The translations under genes were made by a program, and so were the position numbers. Under the pieces are notes generated by a model. The model was not told where the DNA came from. It ran no database searches and saw only the letters and a program-made list of their open reading frames with translations. A stretch of 64,000 bases of DNA. It comes from CAWFPR01 sp963817635 (lineage in GTDB: Bacteria > Acidobacteriota > Vicinamibacteria > Vicinamibacterales > 2-12-FULL-66-21). The stretch lies in assembly GCA_963817635.1 (NCBI GenBank), contig CAWFPR010000010.1, positions 16,993-80,992 on the forward strand. The letters run 5' to 3'. Shown in pieces: positions 8,850-19,166 of this stretch; the first letter of the stretch is position 1; each line of letters starts with the position of its first letter.

Positions 8850-10263
8850 TCACTCCCAGTCGGTGTGCACGCTTCCGGGACGATCGAGGCGTTCGTACGT
8901 GTGGGCGCCGAAGGCATCCCGCTGGGCCTGCGTGAGGTTCTGCGGCAGGCGGGCAGTCCGGTAGGAATCGAAATACGCCAGCGCCGCGGAATGCGCCGGG
9001 ACGGGAATGCCCGCGGCAGCCGCGCGGCCAATCGTACGGCGCCACCCGGCCTGCGCGGCCTCGACGGCCGCGCCGAGCGGTTCGTCGCGCAGCAGGTTCA
9101 CCAGCGACGGATCGTCGGCAGAAGGCCGTGCGCACGAGATCCAGCAGACGCGCGCGAATGATGCAGCCGCCCTTCCAGATGCGGGCAATCTCGGCGAGCG
9201 TGATGTTCCAGGAGTGCTGCCCGGAGCCGGCACGAATGAGCGCCATGCCCTGCGCATACGTGCAGATGCGCGCGCCGTACAGCGCGTCACGCAGATCGTC
9301 GATGATCGGGCGCGGATCCTGGCCCTGAAAGGTCTCTGCCGGAGCGGGCCCGTTCAGGTGGGCCGACGCATCGGTCCGTTCCGCCTTGAGGCTCGAAAGG
9401 ACGCGGGCGTCGATAGCGGCGGCGATCGTCGGGATCGCCACGCCCAGCTCGAGCGCGATCTGGGCGGTCCAGCGTCCCGTGCCCTTCTGCCCGGCCTTGT
9501 CGAGCACGACGTCGACCAATGGCTGGCGCGTGAGCGGATCGATCACCCGGCACACCTGTGCGGTGAGTTCCGCCAGGTACGACTCGAGCGGACCGCTGTT
9601 CCAGCGATCGAAGACGTCCGCGGTGTCCGGCGCGGACAGTCCGAGCCCCCGTCGCAGCACGTCCCAGGTCTCGGCGATGAGCTGCATGTCGCCGTACTCG
9701 ATGCCGTTGTGCACCATCTTGACGAAGTGGCCGGCCCCTCCCGGGCCGACGTACGTCACGCAGGGTCCCGCCTCGGTGCGGGCGGCGATGGCTTCGAGGA
9801 CGTCCTTGACGATCGACCACGCGCCGGCCGGGCCGCCAGGCATCAGCGACGGGCCGCGGCGCGCCCCCTCCTCCCCGCCCGACACACCGCACCCGATGAA
9901 GTGAATCCCCGCCTGCGCCAGTGACCGTTCACGGCGCTCCGTGTCCTCGAACCACGAATTGCCGCCGTCGATCAGCACGTCGCCGCGATCGAGCAGCGGC
10001 TGGAGCTTCACAATCGTGGCATCGACGGGGTCGCCCGCCGGGATCATCATCATCATCCGCCGCGGCCGCTCCAGCGCTGCCACGAACGATTCGAACGTGG
10101 TCGTGCCGGAGAACTGCCCCTCGGGGTGTTCGCGCAGGAAATCGTCCACCCACGCGGATTCGAGATTCCAGACCGCCACGCGGAAGCCGCGCGACTCGAT
10201 GTTGAGGGCGAGGTTGCGCCCCATCGTCCCGAGGCCGATGATGCCGAACTGCGACAGGGTCAT
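8850..10263 (-). CDS. gnd: 6-phosphogluconate dehydrogenase, decarboxylating (one-base frameshift)
   Basis: Oxidises 6-phosphogluconate to ribulose 5-phosphate and CO2 with NAD(P)+. N-terminal Rossmann motif GLGTMGRNLALN, then MMMMIPAGDPVD, LIDGGNSWFEDTERR, the substrate loop GCGVSGGEEGARRGPSLMPGG, the catalytic Lys and His in GGAGHFVKMVHNGIEYGDMQ, and KGTGRWTAQIALE. The last 90 residues (ADDPSLVNLLRDE...AYFDSYRTARLPQNLTQAQRDAFGAHTY) lie in another frame: near 9120, GCCTTCTGCCGAC carries one extra base. The span is 3n+1 and gives 470 residues, the normal E. coli-type length. The ATG overlaps the opcA stop (ATGA), so the genes are translationally coupled. Last enzyme of the zwf-opcA-gnd operon. 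Confidence 0.92.
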
Positions 10264-11201
10264 GCGCCTCCTTCGGCGGACGCGAGAGCCCGTTCGAACG
10301 CCAGGTCACGGGACCTGATCCGCAATTCCTCGCCGACGAGCGCGGCCAGGCTCTGGTCGCCGAGCGGGACGACCCGGGATGCGCCCGCATGCCCGTGGAC
10401 GTGCGCCGCGGTTTCCACGCAGGTGCCGCTCGGCGCCACGGCCAGCAGCAGCTCCTGCTCCCCGCTCGAGAGTCGCACGCGCGCAATCGGCGCGGCCGAG
10501 GGTGCCGGCTGCATGTCGATCGACACGCTCGACGTCCAGCCGAGCGACGAGGCGAGCCAGCCGGCGAAGAGCCGCAGACTGTGCGGATCGGCGCCGGCCA
10601 TCTCGAGCCGCTGGAACGACGACGAGATCGCGCGGACCTCCGGGACGTCGAAGAACTGGGCCATGAGGGCGCGCCATCGCGTCAGCCGGGTCCAGCGGAG
10701 ATCGCTGACCGCCGTCTGCCGGGCGAGCGTTGGGACCAGGCGCCAGGCCGGCTGGGGGTTCTCGGCATCGAGCACCAGCCGATCCGCCAGCGTCGCCACC
10801 GCATCGAGCGTATCGGCAGGGCCCCCGCGCCACCAGACCACGGTCGGCAGGCTCGACAGCCGCAGCGCGGCCACCGCGTTGTTGACGAAACCCGGCTTCA
10901 GTCCCTGAATCGCGACGGCGTTCCCCGCGAGCCGTACCGACGGGGCCGGATCCTGTCCGTTCGAGATGAGGATGGCACGAATGCCGGAACGGTCGGAGAG
11001 GTGTTCCAGCGCGTCGGCAGCGTCGAACAGACGCGCGAGCGGGCCGATCACCACCACCGTGGCGGTCAGGGCGCGAGGTCCGGCGAGGCCGCGCGACGGC
11101 TGTCCGAGCTGGGCGAGAGCGGATTCAATCTCGCCGAACCGCACTTCGACTGCCGACGGCAACAGGCGTTGATGGCGCGCCGGGCTCACAGCGTCCTCCA
11201 T
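10260..11201 (-). CDS. opcA: OpcA-type glucose-6-phosphate dehydrogenase assembly protein
   Basis: About 313 residues between zwf and gnd. OpcA proteins are known as assembly or allosteric effectors of glucose-6-phosphate dehydrogenase in cyanobacteria and actinobacteria. Recognisable stretches are SSLPTVVWWRGGPAD (the family WW motif), DPHSLRLFAGWLASSLGW and the N-terminal VEVRFGEIESALAQL. The start is placed at the ATG at 11201 (MEDAVSPARHQ), which overlaps the end of zwf by 16 bases; the longer reading frame upstream reads as a zwf shadow. Its stop overlaps the gnd start. The gene order supports a role in supplying NADPH through the oxidative pentose-phosphate branch. Identification rests mainly on context plus the WW region. 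Confidence 0.85.
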   Translation of the reverse strand: MEDAVSPARHQRLLPSAVEVRFGEIESALAQLGQPSRGLAGPRALTATVVVIGPLARLFDAADALEHLSDRSGIRAILISNGQDPAPSVRLAGNAVAIQGLKPGFVNNAVAALRLSSLPTVVWWRGGPADTLDAVATLADRLVLDAENPQPAWRLVPTLARQTAVSDLRWTRLTRWRALMAQFFDVPEVRAISSSFQRLEMAGADPHSLRLFAGWLASSLGWTSSVSIDMQPAPSAAPIARVRLSSGEQELLLAVAPSGTCVETAAHVHGHAGASRVVPLGDQSLAALVGEELRIRSRDLAFERALASAEGGA

Positions 11202-12703
11202 CGCCGGCCGTCCCGCGCCATGAACGCGTCGGCCTCCTTCGGCCCCCACTCCCCCGATTCGTACAGCGGCAACGGTACGGAGGCGTCGGCCTTCCAGGCC
11301 TCGTGCACCGGCGTGATGAGCGCCCACGAGGCCTCGACGAAGTCATGCCGGGCGAACAACGTGGCGTCGCCGAGCATGGCGTCTATGAGGAGCGTCTCGT
11401 AGGCCTCGGGCACGCTCCCCCCGAACGCGGTCCCGTAGCGGAAGTTCATCATTACCGGCGCGATCTGCATCCGCGTGTTCGGCAGCTTGGCCTCGAAGCG
11501 GAGCGAAATCCCTTCGTCCGGCTGAACGTTGATGACGAGGAGGTTCGAGGCCACGGGCGTCGGGCTCGCCCGCTTGAAAACCTCGAGAGGCGGCCGCTTG
11601 AACTGAATGGCGATTTCGGTCGTCCGCTTGGGCAGGCGCTTCCCCGTCCGCAGGTAGAAAGGCACCCCGGCCCAGCGCCAGCTGTCGAGCAGGAGCCGGA
11701 GGGCGACGAACGTCTCGGTACATGATCCGGCGGCCACGCCCGGCTCCGCCCGGTAGGCGGGTACCTGGCTCCCGCTGCTCCAGCCGTCGCCGTACTGGGC
11801 GCGGATGACGGTGTCGGCGTGCCCGTCGATCACGAGCGGCTGGATCGACATCACGGCGTCGAGCTTGCGATCGCGCACGCTCTCGGCGGTGAACGCGATC
11901 GGCGGCTCCATGGCCACCAGCGCGAGCAGCTGCATCAGGTGGTTCTGCACCATGTCGCGCAGCGCGCCGGCGCCCTCGTAGTACGCGGCACGACGCTCGA
12001 CGCCAACCGTCTCGGCCGCGGTGATCTGCACGTGGTCGATGTAGCGCCGGTTCCAGATCGGCTCGAACATGCCGTTGGCGAACCGGAAGACCAGCAGGTT
12101 CTGCACGGTTTCCTTGCCGAGGTAGTGATCGATGCGGAAGACATCCGTCTCGTCGAAATGGCGGTGCACGAGGCGATTGAGATCGCGCGCGCTCGCCAGG
12201 TCGGTGCCGAACGGCTTTTCGACGATGATGCGGCGCCACCCCTCGGTCGTGGCGCGACCCGACAGCTTCGCGGCGCCGATCTGTTCGATGACCGTGCCGT
12301 ACACCGACGGGGGAATGGCGAGGTAGAAGAGCACGCCGTCGGCGCCGTCGATCGACTGGATTCGATCGGCCAGCTGCCGGTACAGCCCCGGATCGTCGAG
12401 CTCGCCCTGGATGTAGTACATCCGATCGGCCAGCGAGCCCGCAATCTCGTCCGGGTGCGCCAGTCCGACAAACTCCCGCAGACAGTCGCGGAACTGCTGG
12501 CGGAAGCCCTCGTCGCCAAGCGGCGAACGCCCGATGCCGATGACTGAAAAGCGCGCGGGCAGGCGCTGGCCGTGCGACAGCGAATGAAGCGCCGGCAGCA
12601 GCTTCCGGCGCGTGAGATCGCCCGATGCGCCGAAGATGACGAGCGTCGTCGCACCCGGCGTCGGGTCGAACCGAAGCCCATCCGCAAGCGGGTTCACGTC
12701 CAT
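11186..12703 (-). CDS. zwf: Glucose-6-phosphate 1-dehydrogenase
   Basis: 505 residues, normal for the family. Catalyses the first oxidative step of the pentose-phosphate pathway. Nucleotide site FGASGDLTRRKLLPAL (GxxGDL); catalytic motif FRIDHYLGKETVQNLLVFRFAN (RIDHYLGKE contains the substrate Lys and His); substrate loop IVEKPFGTDLASARDLN; later FYLRTGKRLPKR. First gene of zwf-opcA-gnd. The start ATG follows a TATGAT -10 box by nine bases, so the message would have almost no leader. Confidence 0.97.
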   Translation of the reverse strand: MDVNPLADGLRFDPTPGATTLVIFGASGDLTRRKLLPALHSLSHGQRLPARFSVIGIGRSPLGDEGFRQQFRDCLREFVGLAHPDEIAGSLADRMYYIQGELDDPGLYRQLADRIQSIDGADGVLFYLAIPPSVYGTVIEQIGAAKLSGRATTEGWRRIIVEKPFGTDLASARDLNRLVHRHFDETDVFRIDHYLGKETVQNLLVFRFANGMFEPIWNRRYIDHVQITAAETVGVERRAAYYEGAGALRDMVQNHLMQLLALVAMEPPIAFTAESVRDRKLDAVMSIQPLVIDGHADTVIRAQYGDGWSSGSQVPAYRAEPGVAAGSCTETFVALRLLLDSWRWAGVPFYLRTGKRLPKRTTEIAIQFKRPPLEVFKRASPTPVASNLLVINVQPDEGISLRFEAKLPNTRMQIAPVMMNFRYGTAFGGSVPEAYETLLIDAMLGDATLFARHDFVEASWALITPVHEAWKADASVPLPLYESGEWGPKEADAFMARDGRRWRTL

Positions 12704-12718
12704 CCGTTTGCGATCATA
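12704..12718 (-). promoter_or_regulatory. Putative -10 box of the zwf operon, near-leaderless
   Basis: TATGAT (12718-12713, minus strand) lies nine bases before the zwf ATG; transcription would start about two bases ahead of the codon. No ribosome-binding purine run can fit between. No clear -35 box seen. Confidence 0.45.
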
Positions 12719-12738
12719 GCGCGCCCGGACAGTGGAAC

Positions 12739-13899
12739 CTATTTCGGCTTGATGGATGCCAGATACGCCTTCGCGCGCGGCGTGCCCAGCAGGCGGAGCC
12801 GCGTGAGCACCTCCTCTCGCACCGCGGGATCCTTCTCGTGTTCCGCGATCTGAATCAGCTCGTCCTCGGCGCGCGCGTTGAAGAGCGCCACCACGATCGG
12901 CCGCTTGATGTCCGGCGCGGCCCGTCCGTACAGGATGCGCAGCTGGTCGCGCCCGCCGGCTTCACCGAGCGTGACGATCGCGCGGTCGCGCAGCGGCCGA
13001 TCGGTCTCCGATTGCACGATCCGGAACAGCGCCGTCGTGGCGGACCGCTCGCCGAGTGAGCTGACCACCTCGTACTTCACCCTCGGATTCGAAGTCGAAT
13101 ACACCTGCAGGAGGTCGTTCGCAATGCCGGGCCCCGCGATGCGGCCCAGCTCGCGCACGGCGGCGACACGCACGGGCTCAGCCCCCGTCTTCGCCACGTC
13201 GACGACCGTGGCGCGTGCGAGCGGCTGTCCGGACTGGGCGAGCACGAACAGCGCGCGGCGCGCTTCACCCGCATCGCCGCTCTCGAGCGCTATCGCCTTC
13301 AGCATCGGGATCACCCGAGGCGCATCGGTGCGCATCAGGCTCCCGAGCGCCTGGATCCGCAGGTCCGTGTCGGGCAGGTAGTTGTCCGGCAGCCATCCGC
13401 GCGGCCACGGCGGCATGGGCGGCGCCGGCGGCGCGGCGACGGGTGCCGCAGCGGGGGGCGCCGGCGGAGACGGAGGGGCGGGTACGGCCACCGGCGCCGG
13501 CGGAGCAGGCGGCGGAGGGGGCGGCGTCGCGGTATACCACAGCACGTCGCTGCGCCGCAGGCGCTGCGCGATTTCAATCCGCAGCGACTGCGCCGGCTTC
13601 ACCCAGCGGCTCGCGTGAAATTCACGCTCGAGCCTGCCGATCGTCTCGAGCGCAGCCGCCGTATCACGCATCTGGTTCTCGCTGTGCGCGAGCCAGAAGA
13701 GCACCTCGTCCTTGTTCGGCTCCTTCGGGTCTGCGACCGCCTGCGCCAGTACCTCGACCGCCTGCCCCCACTGTTCGTCGGCGATCAGGTCCTTGGCGCG
13801 TGCGAGCCGTTTCGAATCCGGTTCGGCAAACAGTGACGACGCACAGGCGAGCGCGACAATCGCGCAGGCCACGACGCGCGAAACCTTGTGGTATCTCAT
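12739..13899 (-). CDS. Exported HEAT-repeat protein with proline-rich linker
   Basis: 386 residues. An N-terminal signal sequence (VVACAIVALACASSLFAEP) predicts export. Residues about 35-115 resemble a TPR-like helical region (LADEQWGQAVEVLAQAV, FWLAHSENQMRDTAAALETI). A strongly proline/alanine-rich linker (about 125-170, PPPPPPAPPAP units) joins it to C-terminal HEAT/Armadillo-like repeats (SLMRTDAPRVIPMLKAIAL, VRVAAVRELGRIAG, RDRAIVTLGEAGGRDQL). The ATG overlaps the anti-sigma stop, so it is the third gene of the sigma/anti-sigma operon. The envelope location and operon position suggest that it senses or reports on the signal handled by the sigma factor; this is inference. No enzymatic motif is visible. 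Confidence 0.8.
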   Translation of the reverse strand: MRYHKVSRVVACAIVALACASSLFAEPDSKRLARAKDLIADEQWGQAVEVLAQAVADPKEPNKDEVLFWLAHSENQMRDTAAALETIGRLEREFHASRWVKPAQSLRIEIAQRLRRSDVLWYTATPPPPPPAPPAPVAVPAPPSPPAPPAAAPVAAPPAPPMPPWPRGWLPDNYLPDTDLRIQALGSLMRTDAPRVIPMLKAIALESGDAGEARRALFVLAQSGQPLARATVVDVAKTGAEPVRVAAVRELGRIAGPGIANDLLQVYSTSNPRVKYEVVSSLGERSATTALFRIVQSETDRPLRDRAIVTLGEAGGRDQLRILYGRAAPDIKRPIVVALFNARAEDELIQIAEHEKDPAVREEVLTRLRLLGTPRAKAYLASIKPK

Positions 13900-14726
13900 G
13901 ACGCTGACAGTCCCCTGGTGGTGACGACGTTCATCTTCTCGAGCAGGTCGCGCCTGCGAATGAGCCGCTGGATCCGCGAGAGCGTCGCGGCGTCAGCCCG
14001 GTCGGAAAGCGACGCCTGCAGCAGGACCAGTTCCAGATCCTGCATCACGCCCGCCATCGCCGTCAGGCCATGCTCCTGGGCGGCCATCCGGTACAGCCGC
14101 GTGTCGCTCAGGAGCCTCCCGGCCATGCTGCGCTCGTACGCCCAGTCCGCGCCCGACGTGTGTTCCGGGTCCTTTGCCGCCAGGCCGAGTACGACGAGCT
14201 TCGACCGCTCGAAAAGCTGTTCGCTGAGCGCGAGCAATGCCGTCGTATCCGTCCCGTCGGCCGCCGGCAGCGGCGTGATGTCGGAGGCCGCCACGACCGG
14301 TGCGGGCGGTGCGGCCGATCGGGTCCTCGAAGCGAACAGGACGCTGATCGTGACCAGCGCGAGCAGGGCGGCCATCGCCAGGTACCCGACGTATCGGCGC
14401 GACGATGGCCGGCTCCCGGCACCAGCGATGACGATCGGCGGGGCGCCGTCGTGATCCGCCATCGTGGCGGACTCGAGCCCCGCCATGAACGCCGACCAGT
14501 CGCCGGACGGCGGCGCCGAGACGACCGGACGCGCGGCGAGCGCGGCGCGGATTTCGGCCAGATCCTCCAGCGCCCGCCGGCAGGACGCGCACCCGGCCAG
14601 GTGACGGTCTACATCGGCGCGTGTATCAGGTCCCAGCTCCTCGTAGAAATATAAATCGAGCGCACCGCTCGACTGCACGTCACACTCATGCTCCGGAGTG
14701 CCGGCCTGAGCCTCTCGACGGGTCAT
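13896..14726 (-). CDS. Zinc-finger anti-sigma factor, membrane-anchored
   Basis: 276 residues. The N-terminal cytoplasmic part holds the anti-sigma zinc-binding motif HLAGCASCRRALEDL (H-x3-C-x2-C). A single transmembrane helix near residue 120 (GYLAMAALLALVTISVLFA) separates it from a periplasmic C-terminal region. This is the ZAS design of anti-sigma factors that hold an ECF sigma at the membrane. Start and stop overlap the sigma and HEAT genes by four bases each (ATGA), so all three are co-translated. The periplasmic part is helical, with no recognised ligand domain. Confidence 0.88.
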   Translation of the reverse strand: MTRREAQAGTPEHECDVQSSGALDLYFYEELGPDTRADVDRHLAGCASCRRALEDLAEIRAALAARPVVSAPPSGDWSAFMAGLESATMADHDGAPPIVIAGAGSRPSSRRYVGYLAMAALLALVTISVLFASRTRSAAPPAPVVAASDITPLPAADGTDTTALLALSEQLFERSKLVVLGLAAKDPEHTSGADWAYERSMAGRLLSDTRLYRMAAQEHGLTAMAGVMQDLELVLLQASLSDRADAATLSRIQRLIRRRDLLEKMNVVTTRGLSAS

Positions 14727-15313
14727 ACGCGCCCCCCCACAGTCACCCGGGCGTGCATGAGCGAACGCCGCAGCCGGTGCACCGCCGCGTGCAGCTGACG
14801 CTTCACGGTTCCCTCGGCCAGGCCGAGCGCGCGGGCTATTTCACAGAGCTTCAACCCCTGATGGTGCCGCATGACGAACACGATGCGCTGGCCGGGTGGC
14901 AGCCGGTTGATTTCGGATTCCAGCACCTGACCCAGCTCGCACGCGTACGCGGACGCCTCGGGTCCGGGTGCTTCCTCCGCGGTGTTCAGCATGCGCTGTT
15001 CCGCCTCGTCGCCAAACGGGGCGGCGCCGGCGGGCGATTGACGACGGCGGTGATCGATACAGGCGTTCATGACAATTCGATACAGCCAGGAACTCAGCTG
15101 CGCGTCCTGGCGAAAGCGGTCCAGCGAACGATAGACCTTGATGAAGACGTCCTGGGCAATGTCCTCGGCATCGTGGTGATTGCCGGCAAACTGGTACGCC
15201 ACCCGGTACACCATCGAGCGATGCCGCTCGACGAGTGCCTGGAAGGCGGAGGCGTCCCCTCCCGCCGCACGGGAGATCAGCTCCGAGTCCATCGCCGTCG
15301 ACGAAGTCTTCAT
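14723..15313 (-). CDS. ECF-type RNA polymerase sigma factor
   Basis: 196 residues with sigma region 2 (VERHRSMVYRVAYQFAGNHHDAEDIAQDVFIKVYRSLDRF, shown here in part) and region 4 (LPPGQRIVFVMRHHQGLK followed by the helix-turn-helix IARALGLAEGTVKRQLHAAV). No region 1.1 or 3, as usual for ECF/RpoE-like factors. First gene of the sigma/anti-sigma/HEAT operon. A GGAAC-N16-CGTT element upstream (15408-15384) has ECF promoter spacing and may be its autoregulatory site. Divergent from the outer-membrane barrel gene, a plausible target. Confidence 0.93.
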   Translation of the reverse strand: MKTSSTAMDSELISRAAGGDASAFQALVERHRSMVYRVAYQFAGNHHDAEDIAQDVFIKVYRSLDRFRQDAQLSSWLYRIVMNACIDHRRRQSPAGAAPFGDEAEQRMLNTAEEAPGPEASAYACELGQVLESEINRLPPGQRIVFVMRHHQGLKLCEIARALGLAEGTVKRQLHAAVHRLRRSLMHARVTVGGRV

Positions 15314-15383
15314 CCCGTGTCAGTTGTATGACGCAGCCAGCCCGCATCCGGTTGATCCGGCGGGCAGCCATATTGCACCCATT

Positions 15384-15408
15384 AACGTCTAACGCTGCAA
15401 CGGGTTCC
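15384..15408 (-). promoter_or_regulatory. Candidate ECF-sigma promoter (GGAAC-N16-CGTT)
   Basis: On the minus strand GGAAC (15408-15404) and CGTT (15387-15384) are separated by 16 bases, the spacing used by RpoE/ECF sigma factors. It would give a leader of about 65 bases before the sigma gene. Such short motifs arise by chance, so this is a suggestion. Confidence 0.35.
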
Positions 15409-15434
15409 AGGAAACAGCCCCAACAGGAGGTCGA

Positions 15435-16013
15435 ATGAGGTCGGTGTGTGCTCGGGCAGGTAGTTTTTTCATCCTCACGGCAGCGGTCCTGGTGTCGTCC
15501 GTCCACGGCGCGGCCGCGCAATCGGTAGCCCGCGCCGGAACCTGGACGGCGACGCCGTTCATCGGCGTCTCGTTCGGGACCTCGGGCAATCTGGACAACA
15601 GCCTCGGCCTGGGGGCCGCCGCCGGGTACGACCTGACGTCGAACCTCGGCTTCGAGGGAGAGATCGGCCACGTGTTCGACGTGGCCGGCAAAGACGCCAA
15701 CCTGGACTGGTCGATCACGAACATCAGCGGAAACGTCCTCTATCACTTCGACGTGCGGGGTCCGGCCACGCCGTACGCGACATTCGGCCTGGGCTGGGAA
15801 CACTCCGGCCTCGACGTCAAGAACCCGAATCCGGCTGCCCTGTATCTCGCGTCCAGCACCGAGGTCGCCTACAACTTCGGCGGCGGCGTGAAGTACCAAA
15901 TCGGCGATCGCATGCTCGCGCGCGGCGACCTGCGCCGCTTCAACGCGAACGACGTCGCGCCGGACCACTGGCGGCTGTACGGCGGCCTCACCTACGAAAT
16001 CGCCAAACGCTGA
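15435..16013 (+). CDS. Outer-membrane beta-barrel protein
   Basis: 192 residues. Signal peptide at 1-30 (FFILTAAVLVSSVHGAAAQS). The mature part alternates polar and aromatic residues in short strands (WTATPFIGVSFGTSG, AAAGYDLTSNLGFEGEIGHV, GNVLYHFDVRG, YATFGLGWEHSGLD, FGGGVKYQIGDRMLARGDLR, WRLYGGLTYEIAKR), typical of an eight-stranded OmpW/OmpX/opacity-type barrel with a C-terminal strand. A clear AGGAGG ribosome site lies four bases before the ATG, one of the few strong ones in the window. It faces the ECF sigma operon, so envelope-stress control is plausible but unproven. No ligand specificity can be inferred. Confidence 0.8.
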   Translation: MRSVCARAGSFFILTAAVLVSSVHGAAAQSVARAGTWTATPFIGVSFGTSGNLDNSLGLGAAAGYDLTSNLGFEGEIGHVFDVAGKDANLDWSITNISGNVLYHFDVRGPATPYATFGLGWEHSGLDVKNPNPAALYLASSTEVAYNFGGGVKYQIGDRMLARGDLRRFNANDVAPDHWRLYGGLTYEIAKR

Positions 16014-16075
16014 GCAAAACCGCTGGTGCACGACACTGCCCCAGGCGGGAAGACGGCGGGACCCGGGAAGATGGC

Positions 16076-16090
16076 TGCTATACTGGTGAG
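16076..16090 (+). promoter_or_regulatory. Extended -10 promoter giving a leaderless typA mRNA
   Basis: TGC-TATACT (16076-16084) is an extended -10 element ending six bases before the typA ATG, placing the predicted start site on the A of the codon. GGTGAG touches the ATG directly and is too close to serve as a ribosome site. Confidence 0.55.
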
Positions 16091-17932
<1,842 letters not shown>

Positions 17933-17937
17933 CCGGG

Positions 17938-18432
17938 TCAGACGCGGACGTACCGCACCACGTTACCGCGAGTGGCGAGGAACCGCTCGAAGCCGGCGAA
18001 CGCGATCGCGAGACTCGCCGTGTTGACGTTCGGATGGAAGATCAGCCGTTCGGCGTGTCTCAGATCGGCGTCGATGATCACCTGCACGCTCTTCGATGCG
18101 TCATTGATCAGCCCGAACGGGGACACGGATCCCGGCGTCAGGCCCAGCCGCGCCATCAGCCGCTCGGGTGACCCGAAGCTCAGTCGATCGTCGCCAATCA
18201 CCCTGACCAGCTGGCGCAGATCCGCCTGCTTGCCGATGCCGAGGATGACGAGATAGTGCCGGTCCCCCTTCTTGTTGCGCAGGAAGAGGTTCTTGACGGC
18301 CGTGCCGCGGATATCCGCCCAGTGGACGGCCGCCTCGTCCGCGGTGAACACCGGCGGGTGATCGTGCCGCTCGTAGGCGATGTCGAGACTGTCGAGCACA
18401 GCACAGACCGCCGCGGCAGGGTCGTTCGTCAC
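17938..18432 (-). CDS. YbaK/ProX-type aminoacyl-tRNA deacylase domain protein
   Basis: About 164 residues of the YbaK/EbsC fold, close to the PrdX/ProXp-ala group that hydrolyses mischarged tRNA(Pro). Supporting stretches are LDIAYERHDHPPVFTADEA, GTAVKNLFLRNKKGDRHYLVIL (the conserved Lys in VKNLFLRN), LSFGSPERLMARLGLTPGSVSPFGLIND and VNTASLAIAFAGFERFL. The GTG at 18432 (VTNDPAAAVCAVLDSL) is chosen because family members begin just there; the frame is open back to an ATG at 18519, but that part is Arg-rich and unlike the family. It is convergent with typA. Freestanding editing protein acting in the cytoplasm. Confidence 0.85.
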   Translation of the reverse strand: MTNDPAAAVCAVLDSLDIAYERHDHPPVFTADEAAVHWADIRGTAVKNLFLRNKKGDRHYLVILGIGKQADLRQLVRVIGDDRLSFGSPERLMARLGLTPGSVSPFGLINDASKSVQVIIDADLRHAERLIFHPNVNTASLAIAFAGFERFLATRGNVVRYVRV

Positions 18433-18581
18433 GGCTTCATTGTATGCGCGTCGCTCGAGCCCGGGCACGAGGGCGGCGCCAGCGGCGCGCACGACACGTC
18501 GCGACGTCTGGCTTCGCATGGTGCGTCGGGTTGAAAGATCCGGGCCATCCCAGTGAGAATGACACCGGAGGTTCCGCCGGC

Positions 18582-19166
18582 ATGACGACCCTGACTCAGC
18601 GGTTCGACGAGGCGTTCCGGTACGCGCACCAGTTGCACGCGAACGACACGCGCAAGGGCACGAATGCGCCGTACATCGGGCATCTGATGGGAGTCGCCTC
18701 GATCGTGCTGGACGACGGCGGAACGGAAGACGAAGCCATCGCGGCGCTGCTGCACGATGCGGCCGAGGACCACGGCGGCCGCGCCACCGCCGAGACCATC
18801 CGATCCCGTTTTGGCGATGCCGTCGCGCGGATCGTCGAAGACTGCACCGACTCGTGGGAGATGCCCAAGCGCCCGTGGGCCGAACGCAAGCAGGCCTACG
18901 TCGACCACGCGCGGCGGCTGCCGGCGTCCAGCCTGCGGGTGTCGGCGGCCGACAAGGTGCACAACGCGTATGCGATCCTGCGCGATCTCCGGAACGTCGG
19001 CGAATCGGTATGGACGCGCTTCAGCGCGAGCGCAGACGACGTGATCGCGTACTACCAGGGGCTCGGTGCGGTCGTACCAGGAGGCCGGCGGCGGACGTCT
19101 GCCCGACGAACTCGAACGGATCGTGCGCGGCATCGAACGGGAAATGGGGTATCAGCGGCGCACTAG
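18582..19166 (+). CDS. HD domain phosphohydrolase, RelA/SpoT-hydrolase-like (probable frameshift near the 3' end)
   Basis: About 194 residues. The N-terminal part matches the HD domain of SpoT-like hydrolases: FRYAHQLHANDTRKGTNAPYIGHLMGV, then the metal pair in ALLHDAAEDHGG, AERKQAYVDHARRL and VSAADKVHNAYAILRDL. No synthetase or TGS domain follows, so it is a small alarmone or nucleotide hydrolase of the MESH1/SAH type. The C-terminus appears shifted: at about 19073 (GCGGTCGTACCAG) one extra base separates GLGAV from YQEAGGGRLPDELERIVRGIERE, a more natural helix. The stop at 19166 belongs to the uncorrected frame, and the true end is uncertain because the corrected frame runs on without a nearby stop. 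Overlaps the convergent preA end by four bases. Confidence 0.75.
   Translation: MTTLTQRFDEAFRYAHQLHANDTRKGTNAPYIGHLMGVASIVLDDGGTEDEAIAALLHDAAEDHGGRATAETIRSRFGDAVARIVEDCTDSWEMPKRPWAERKQAYVDHARRLPASSLRVSAADKVHNAYAILRDLRNVGESVWTRFSASADDVIAYYQGLGAVVPGGRRRTSARRTRTDRARHRTGNGVSAAH

Noticed and set aside
13380..13540. Proline-codon repeat as a separate element
   Set aside because: It is in frame inside the HEAT-repeat protein and encodes its linker.
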